Origin: Isotricha intestinalis
Taxonomy: Eukaryota > Ciliophora > Litostomatea > Vestibuliferida > Isotrichidae
Reading direction: 5' to 3'
DNA length: 12,963 nucleotides
NCBI GenBank assembly: GCA_023807065.1
Contig: JAJJLU010004446.1
Location: 1 to 12,963 of the forward strand
Shown here: positions 7,178 through 12,963 of the stretch, piece after piece
Position numbering within the stretch: position 1 is the stretch's first letter
Layout: each line of letters starts with the position of its first letter
Position numbers and translations under genes: made by a program
Notes under the pieces: model-generated
The model's database searches: none
The model's input: the letters and a program-made list of their open reading frames with translations, nothing else
Told to the model about the DNA's origin: nothing

Positions 7178-7677
7178 TTAAACCACAAAAAGAGTTAATT
7201 CTTTTCCTCTAGTACAAATTGCATCATCCCACATAATATACAATTTATTATTCCAACTTTCTAAAATTTCATCTATATGAAATTTATCTCTATTTTAAGT
7301 CATTTTATTAGTCAAAGTTTTAAAAAATAAAAATAATGGAGAAGAATATAAAACTTCAAAAATTCTTAATTTTAAAATGTTATTAAAAGTATTTAAATTT
7401 GTTAATTTTAAATCATAAATTGAAGCATAATAACTTTAATGATTGCCTTTCTTTTCAATTAGTTTTATCAAGTTTTATAATCTCAAGTTTAAAAGAACCA
7501 TGTAAAGAAGTTAAAAAAAAATTTTTCAAATATTCTATGATAAATTTCAATAGCAAGAACAATAAATATAATAATTAAATTTTCTTCTAAACTCCGATTT
7601 TCATGTAAAATTTTTATTTATTTGAATTTATTTCTACTATATAATATATAAATGGTTTTATTATATTAATTTCCCAT
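7178..7677 (-). CDS. Hypothetical protein, about 165 residues, possible N-myristoylated start, frameshifted
   Basis: ATG 7677 begins MGNQYNKTIYILYSRNKF (the second codon is Gly, as in N-myristoylated proteins). It continues KILHENRSLEENLIII, VLAIEIYHRIFEKFF, TSLHGSFKLEIIKLDK, GNHQSYYASIYDLKLTNLN, FNNILKLRIFEVLYSSPLFL, KMTQNRDKFHIDEILESWNN, KLYIMWDDAICTRGKELTLF and VV before TAA 7178-7180, with more TAA triplets directly behind it. One-base shifts fall in T and A runs near 7520 and 7470. In-frame TAA codons at residues 4, 20 and elsewhere read as Gln. The C-terminal half alternates strands and short loops like a small beta domain. The start coincides with the border of the GC-richer block on its right, so the true N-terminus could be lost. 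The family is not recognised. Confidence 0.6.
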
Positions 7678-8610
7678 CTTTCTTTTTAAGTACGTCATCC
7701 TTCTCTCTATTGTCTTCTTTTATTTCATTGTTTTTAAACTTCAATTTCTTATTTTCCTCAGATTGCTAATTGAGCTTCTTTTGTATTTCTTAATCTTATC
7801 ATCTTTATCTTTAACCTGATTCTGACAATTCTGATTTGAAGCATGAACTTGATCACTTTAATTAATAAGCTGTGCAATCCTGTTTTGTTGATCATGGGCA
7901 TTTGGATGATTTACATTATTAGCAGAAGACGGAACAACTGTGAGTGTTCTGCCTTAGTTGGTCTTCTTCCATTATTCTCAATAAATTCTAAAATCCTGGC
8001 TCCATATTCCTAATTCTTCTAAACATAATACAGAAATTGCATCTTTAAAAATCAGAAAGATTTCAAGTATTTTTGCAAATCAGGCTCTGGGCCATTAAAA
8101 AATATGCAAGAGCAGACAAAACCTTAGAGTGCGATAATATCTGATTTTTAAAAATCCACAGAAATTCACTTTTCTAGTATAATGAAACCCAGTTTTAGAC
8201 AGTGGATCAGCCTTAAAATCTGTAAGTAAGAAACATAATAAAATAGAACGAATGTCGCATTCTTCCAATTAAGAAATGTTTCAAAATACTGCTGTTAGTA
8301 TCATCTCGGATTAAAAAAATGATATACATGGTATCCAGGCACAAGACAAACAAACTTCATTTAGTGTTACTTATAAATTCCTTTTCAAGTTATTCCTTAT
8401 AATAGGCAATGCTACCCTGAAAGTAGAGTTGTCATTCTCAAAAGTAAATGAAAAGAGTGATAATGATAGCGGTATGGATTTAACAAATATAATAATCATG
8501 ATAATCAATAGGATGTTTCCACCAATTATTGACCTTTTGATTGGCTATAAACAGGAAGATTATTCGGTGTAAGGCATCAATGGAGAGGTAATTTCATCAT
8601 ACAATGAGAA
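7670..8610 (-). CDS. Membrane plus coiled-coil protein fragment in a GC-richer block, frameshifted
   Basis: A minus frame open from about 8615 to 8140 reads YDEITSPLMPYTEQSSCLQP and IKRSIIGGN, then a membrane-spanning stretch (ILLIIMIIIFV) with FTFENDNSTFRVALPIIRNN, later DFKADPLSKTGFHYTRKVNF. After shifts it continues SDIIALQGFVCSCIFFNGPE, PDLQKYLKSF, YGARILEFIENNGRRPTKAE, VVPSSANNVNHPNAHDQQNR, IAQLINQSDQVHASNQ, and a coiled coil QKKLNQQSEENKKLKFKNNE, IKEDNREKDDVLKKKDGKL. TAA/TAG act as Gln and TGA as sense (SF-TGA-FLKM). Base and codon use (GCC, CTG, CAG, GGC) differ from the neighbours. The plus strand is also open for about 175 codons (8095-8625), so the strand of the membrane part is less certain than that of the coiled coil. 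Both ends break off without start or stop. A sensor or scaffold protein is possible; function is unknown. Confidence 0.5.
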
Positions 8611-8615
8611 TTTTA

Positions 8616-8968
8616 GAAAATATTAATTCTTTGTTTATTTTATTTTTATAATATTAATTTAGGAAATTTTATTTATTTTTCTATTCACACTTTGAATTAA
8701 ACTAGGAAATTTAAAATCTTATTATTTTTGAAAAAATGAATAAAAGTAAAAAACAAATAGTTCTTTTTAAAATAATATCAAGAATTTATGTAAGGATAAA
8801 AGACAATTCTCAAAATCCAAATTCATTATTTTTTATTGATATATATTAATGAATATAATATTAATTATTGATATAATATTTAATTATAAAAGAGATTTTT
8901 TTAATATATAATATGTTTTATATTATATTAATCCAATATTTAATTTTAAAATTATAAATTAACAAAAA
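8616..8968. other. AT-only spacer
   Basis: About 350 bases of A/T-rich DNA, including ATATTAATATT-type near-palindromes around 8845-8880. It lies upstream of the plus-strand sensor gene and probably carries its promoter and leader. No coding signal is seen. The left border is where the GC-richer block ends. Confidence 0.5.
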
Positions 8969-11650
8969 ATGGAATAAAAGTAAATTCAACAAGATATAAT
9001 AATGAGTAAATTTATAAAATTGCTATAAATATTTTTAAAATAACTCCTTATAACAAAACAGTTTTTATAATTATAATATATTTGGATTAGTTTATTTAAT
9101 AATTCTTTGTTTAATATTTTTAGTATATTTAAGGAAAGGTAATAATTGTTGTTATTTAAAAGTTATTAAAAAATTTCTGAATATATGATTATCTTACTTA
9201 TATAGCATTTAATTTAATAATTCTTTTTATTTTTAATAGAAATGTTTTTCTTCAATTTTCAGATTTATATAATGAAATTAATTTAGAATTTGATGCAATT
9301 AATCTTTTTATTATTTAAAATATTATTTTATATTTTTTATTCAAATTTTATTTATGCATATGAATAAAATGAAATTTTTTATTTCCTTAACCAAAAATTT
9401 TTATATCAGAATTTATTTTAGGAGAATTAGGAAGTTTTTTATTTATATTAAGATTAAATAATCAATATTCAATTGTATTTCAATTAATTTGGTCAATTAC
9501 TTATATATATAACTTTTATGTCAGAACTAAATATTATAAATATAAAATTCATAAATCATTATTAATTAAAACATATTTCTTTGGAAGATTATTAATTTTT
9601 TCAATATTTTTTATCAGATTTATTTCAATTTTTTTAATCAATTATATTTATAATCAGAAAATTTTTAAAATTTTAGCAGGAATGTTAATATTAATATTTC
9701 TATTTGTTATGATTTTTTATTTTAAAAAAAAAAAATTACTTTATCACAATTAAAATCTAATTAAGAAACAAGAAAAAATGAATTTTTCGAAGGAGCAATA
9801 CAATCATTTAATCCATTAATAAAAGATTAGAAAAAAACAAAGAAATTTTTTTCATTGAATGTAAAGAAGGTTTAAAAAATTATTTTTGTTTTGTAGAAGA
9901 AGATTATAAAATTGTATAGGAGGAAATGATGCTTTAGTTTCAATTTTTACTTAAATGAATTTAAATCAAAATTCAAGAATTCAACATCAAATTAAATAAA
10001 TAATGAATAAAAAGATTATAATATTATTTAGCAGTTTTAATATCTTTATATACTAATTTTTATAAAATTGCAAAAGAAAGAAATGATATTTTTGGTAAAA
10101 AAGAAATGGAACTTATAATATTTAATGAAGTTTTATTATATTTTATTTCTGATGATAAAAACATTTCGAGCTGCTTATTATTTAAAAAAATTTATTTTTT
10201 CTGATAAATATGATAATTCTAGTTTTTAAATTCATTCAATTTATAAATATTTAATTAATATAGAAAAAAAAGGATGAAAATTCACTTGAATATTTCATAT
10301 ATTTCAATATATTAAATATAGAATATTTGAAAATAATAAAATGTTATAAATCAATTTTAAAAACTTTTCAAAAATCAAAAAAAGAAATAAAAAAAAATAG
10401 TGACCAAAGTTCAATAATAGGAAAATCATTGGATGAAATAATATCATTATATGAAAAATCAATGGATTCAGTAAAAATAAAAGAACAACCAGAAAATGAA
10501 AAATAAATTAATAGAATATATATTATTTAATTCAAATTTTGATAAATCTTTTGAATTTTTTGATTTTAATTCTTTAGATTCAATAGTAGAAAAGAATAAT
10601 TATTTTTTAATTCTTTTTCAAAAAGGAAATTTCATAATAAAAAAAGCTCCATTAATTTATAGTCAAATAACAGGAAATAAATCTTCAAAATTAATAGATA
10701 ATCCTTCAATGAATATTTTCCCTTATTTCATGAGAAAAACAGAAGCAAAATATATTAAAACAAAATTATTAAATAAAAAATCAGTAAAAGAAAAACAATT
10801 TTAGAAACTTCAGACCATTATTTACTTACTGTAAAATTAAATTATAATTTATTACCTTCATATAAAAAAAATGAAATCGTGCTTGTCTTTTAGAAACTTT
10901 AAATTTCCCTAATAATTCAAATTATATTTAATTCAATCTAATAGTTTTATTGTTGGATATGTAATTTTTTAAAAATTATTTAGGATTAATTGAGCAAATT
11001 AAAAGATTAAATAAATTTAGTGTTTTTGGTATTAAAGATTTAAATGTTAAAAAAGTAAATAATCAATTTTTTAATGTTAATATCAATGATATGATCTTTC
11101 TGAATCTGAAAGAATGTTTTTGTCGAAAAACTTTTCAAGTAATCTTTGATCTATAGAATTTAAAGGATTATAGAAAAAGATAAAAATGCTTAGAAATACA
11201 TCAAATGTTAAATGTGATTAAATAGTTTTTCCTTATTATCTTTTTAAAGAAGAATTCAAAAACAATGATTTTGAGTTTGTTTTTATTATATAAAAATGGT
11301 TATTGAATTATCCAAAATAAAACAAACTTGATTTTAAACTTTGATGATTAACAATTCAACTTTATTTTTGTCTTTAAATTCAATGATACAAATATATATG
11401 ATTAAAAAAAAGAAAAAAAAACTAAAAGATGTAATTATTATATCCAAAGAAGAAAATATTAATAAAAATAAGACTATTTTTTATCTAAATTTTATTATTA
11501 AATATTCTGAAAAAATTGAGCAAAAAATTTTATTGAAGAATTAAATAATTTTAATGGAGACAACTATAATTTAATATCTAATAAAAAATTTATATCATCT
11601 AATTTATTCTTTTCGAATAACAGTATAATTCCTAAAATCTATTATTAATA
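8969..11650 (+). CDS. Multi-pass membrane sensor with PAS-like region (TmcB-like ciliate family), frameshifted
   Basis: ATG 8969 opens MEQKQIQQDIIMSKFIKLLQ (with TAA as Gln). Hydrophobic helices follow over 9080-9740, for example FGLVYLIILCLIFLVYL, GELGSFLFILRLNNQ, LLIFSIFFIRFISIFLINYI and LAGMLILIFLFVMIFYF. Cytosolic helical repeats come next: ITLSQLKSN-TAA-ETRKNEFFEGA, KERNDIFGKKEMELIIFNEV, SILKTFQKSKKEIKKNSD, GKSLDEIISLYEKSMDSV. A PAS-like stretch is then seen at 10540-10860: SFEFFDFNSLDSIVEKNNYF, FQKGNFIIKKAPLIYSQITG, NPSMNIFPYFMRKTEAKYIK, SDHYLLTVKLNYNLLPSYKK. A further region to about 11640 includes IVFPYYLFKEEFKNNDFEFV. From memory, this order (membrane helices, helical linker, PAS, long tail) resembles the 'tiny macrocysts B' type proteins expanded in ciliates. 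At least ten one-base shifts occur, and the 3' border with the next gene is unclear. Confidence 0.6.
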
Positions 11651-12963
11651 ATTTTATTCCATTTAAAAGAGATATTTTTTATATTATTAAAAATCATTTT
11701 TATGATGGTTTAATAGATGAATATCAATTTGAAAATGATTTTGAATTTACTGATAAGATGAGTTTTTTTTTAATGAAGACAGTTTTCTTTGGAAATACAT
11801 CGAAAAAATTAGAAAATGGATTAAGAGAAGAAGAATATAAAAGTTATGAAAAAAAAATTGAAAAAAAATATTGGATTTAGAGAAAATAAAAGAATTTTCT
11901 TGTCCTGAGAAAAATTATATTAAATATTAACAAATTTTAAGTGAGCAATTAGAAGAAATTAAAAATAAAAAATTAATGTCGAAGAGAAGAATAACCAATT
12001 AAAAGAAGCTCAAACTCATTTAAGAAATATTAAACAATCATTATCAAAATTATGTAAAAGGAGGATTGGAAATTTATAAAACAAATATCATTGAAAAAAT
12101 AAATAATCTTTTAACAGATAATTTAGATGAAATATTATTTAAAACACTTATAATAGAATAAAAAATAAAAGAGCTTGAATTAATTTCAAAAGAAAAAAAT
12201 TAAAAAGTTAAATAAAACGAATAAAAAGAAAAAATTTTAACTTCTAAAGATAATAAAGAAAGAATGAGATATGGAGCTGAAATTGAAAAATTAGGATTAA
12301 AATCTTTATTAAAATTTATAAATTCTTTAAGAAATAAAGCTTTAGGAAAAATAAATCGAAAAATAATTGAAAATATGTTTAGAGTTCCATTAATACTTAA
12401 AATATGGAAATGATTCAATTGAGCAAATTAATATTAAAAATTTTTTGACAAATCTAAACAAGAAAAAAATAAGAACTCAAATAGCTGATGAAGAATATGG
12501 ATTCACATATCAAATTCCTTCAGATTATTCACTTACAATAAAAATAATTTTACCTAATTTTGAGAGAGAGATATTATTGATTTATTCTTTCAATATAATG
12601 AAAATAATAGATTTACCATTAGTATCAATGAATAATCTATATCAAGAAGTATTAGATACTATTAATAACAAAAGACTAGATAATATGTGTGATATTTCTA
12701 CACTTTATGGTCAAATAATGTATAGTGAAAAAATTTAACAATGAATTACCTGATAATTATGATGAATTAATCAGATATTTTTTAAAAGAAGAAAAAGAAA
12801 TCAGTAATAGAAAAAAAGAATTAAACGATATTATCAATGTAATGTAATTAGAAAATATTTTGATGATATAAGAAATTCAGATGCATACAATATAATGGAT
12901 TTTGAAGATATGAAAATATTTAACAAAGAAAATGAACAAAGAATTGAAATTCAATCATTATTT
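11651..12963 (+). CDS. Large coiled-coil protein of unknown function, partial (runs off right edge), frameshifted
   Basis: The plus-strand coding signal is continuous in pieces: NFIPFKRDIFYIIKNHFYDG, LIDEYQFENDFEFTDKMSFF, LENGLREEEYKSYEKKIEKK, then a coiled coil (EFSCPEKNYIKYQQILSEQL, NQLKEAQTHLRNIKQSLSKL, NNLLTDNLDEILFKTLIIEQ, KIKELELISKEKN). A conserved-looking module follows: ERMRYGAEIEKLGLKSLLKF, INSLRNKALGKINRKIIENM, FRVPLI, KYGNDSIEQINIKNFLTNLN, KKKIRTQIADEEYGFTYQIP. Then come LPNFEREILLIYSF, VSMNNLYQEVLDTINNKRLD, ISTLYGQIMYSEKI, NNELPDNYDELIRYFLKEEK, KYFDDIRNSDAYNIMDFED to the edge. TAA codons (IIE-TAA-KIKELE) are Gln. There is no membrane segment. One-base shifts occur near 11870, 11980, 12060, 12400, 12740 and 12845. 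The first part may still belong to the upstream sensor gene. No catalytic motif (Walker A or other) was found. The family is not recognised; long coiled coils suggest a cytoskeletal or scaffold role. Confidence 0.6.

Noticed and set aside
8840..8890. ATATTAATATT-type near-palindromes as an origin or attachment site
   Set aside because: Such near-palindromes are expected by chance in DNA of this A/T content, and no flanking signature was found.
12200..12418. Minus-strand Phe/Ile-rich ORF
   Set aside because: Antisense of the coiled-coil gene's coding frame.
1..12963. Euplotes-type programmed +1 frameshifting as explanation for the broken frames
   Set aside because: In Euplotes TAA/TAG are stops and shifts occur at AAA-TAR. 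Here TAA/TAG sit inside frames as Gln, and the shift points I examined are not of that type.
1..12963. Heterotrich-type 15-16 base introns
   Set aside because: I looked at the main frame breaks for GT...AG pairs of that size and saw none. Introns of 15 bases would not change frame anyway.
1..12963. tRNA, rRNA or CRISPR array
   Set aside because: No cloverleaf, TTCGANTC-type T-loop or regularly spaced repeats could be recognised. Repetition here is only A/T runs and the TTC tract.

Overview
This is a very AT-rich window (roughly 80% A+T by eye), packed with protein-coding DNA that does not read under the standard code. Long stretches with clear family similarity become open only if TAA and TAG inside genes are read as glutamine. 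TGA also recurs inside otherwise coherent frames, often where tryptophan fits. TAA nonetheless ends at least three genes at natural C-termini. This points to a ciliate nuclear genome, possibly one of the ambiguous-stop lineages (heterotrich such as Condylostoma, or karyorelict). Several predicted proteins fit a ciliate: a multi-pass PAS sensor, MORN repeats, a cyclic-nucleotide-binding domain and a divergent Hsp70. I cannot name the species.

Almost every gene is interrupted by one-base frame changes every 100-300 bases, mostly beside A or T runs. Because they affect all genes, I read most of them as sequence or assembly error rather than decay. Several gene bodies also stop abruptly inside a domain and continue as something unrelated (near 788, 3857, 4804, 7677 and 8615). 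The window is therefore a mosaic. The cause could be amplification chimeras, assembly joins, or real rearrangement of germline DNA. Two blocks (about 3530-3860 and 7670-8615) are visibly richer in G+C than the rest.

Layout, left to right. Minus strand: a partial unknown gene (1-261); an unknown fragment (338-790) joined to a class-I peptide chain release factor of bacterial/organellar type (790-1554); and, 30 bases upstream of that, a protein with a cyclic-nucleotide-binding fold, a Glu/Lys-rich region and a C-terminal membrane anchor (1585-2979). Then come AT-rich spacer, a small minus-strand ORF (3333-3452), a GC-richer plus-strand block (3530-3860) and a divergent Hsp70 ATPase-domain fragment on minus (3857-4820). 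This abuts, head to head, a MORN-repeat fragment on plus (4804-5298), followed by a small secreted-type protein (5308-5750). After spacer come two compact minus-strand genes of unknown function (6076-6831 and 7178-7677), a GC-richer coiled-coil/membrane gene fragment (7670-8610, minus), spacer, a long plus-strand multi-pass PAS/TmcB-like sensor (8969-11650) and a plus-strand coiled-coil protein running off the right edge (11651-12963).

There is no operon logic overall. The most notable item is the release factor: its stop-codon-recognition motif and its catalytic GGQ motif are both altered, and it sits in a genome where stop codons themselves appear reassigned.
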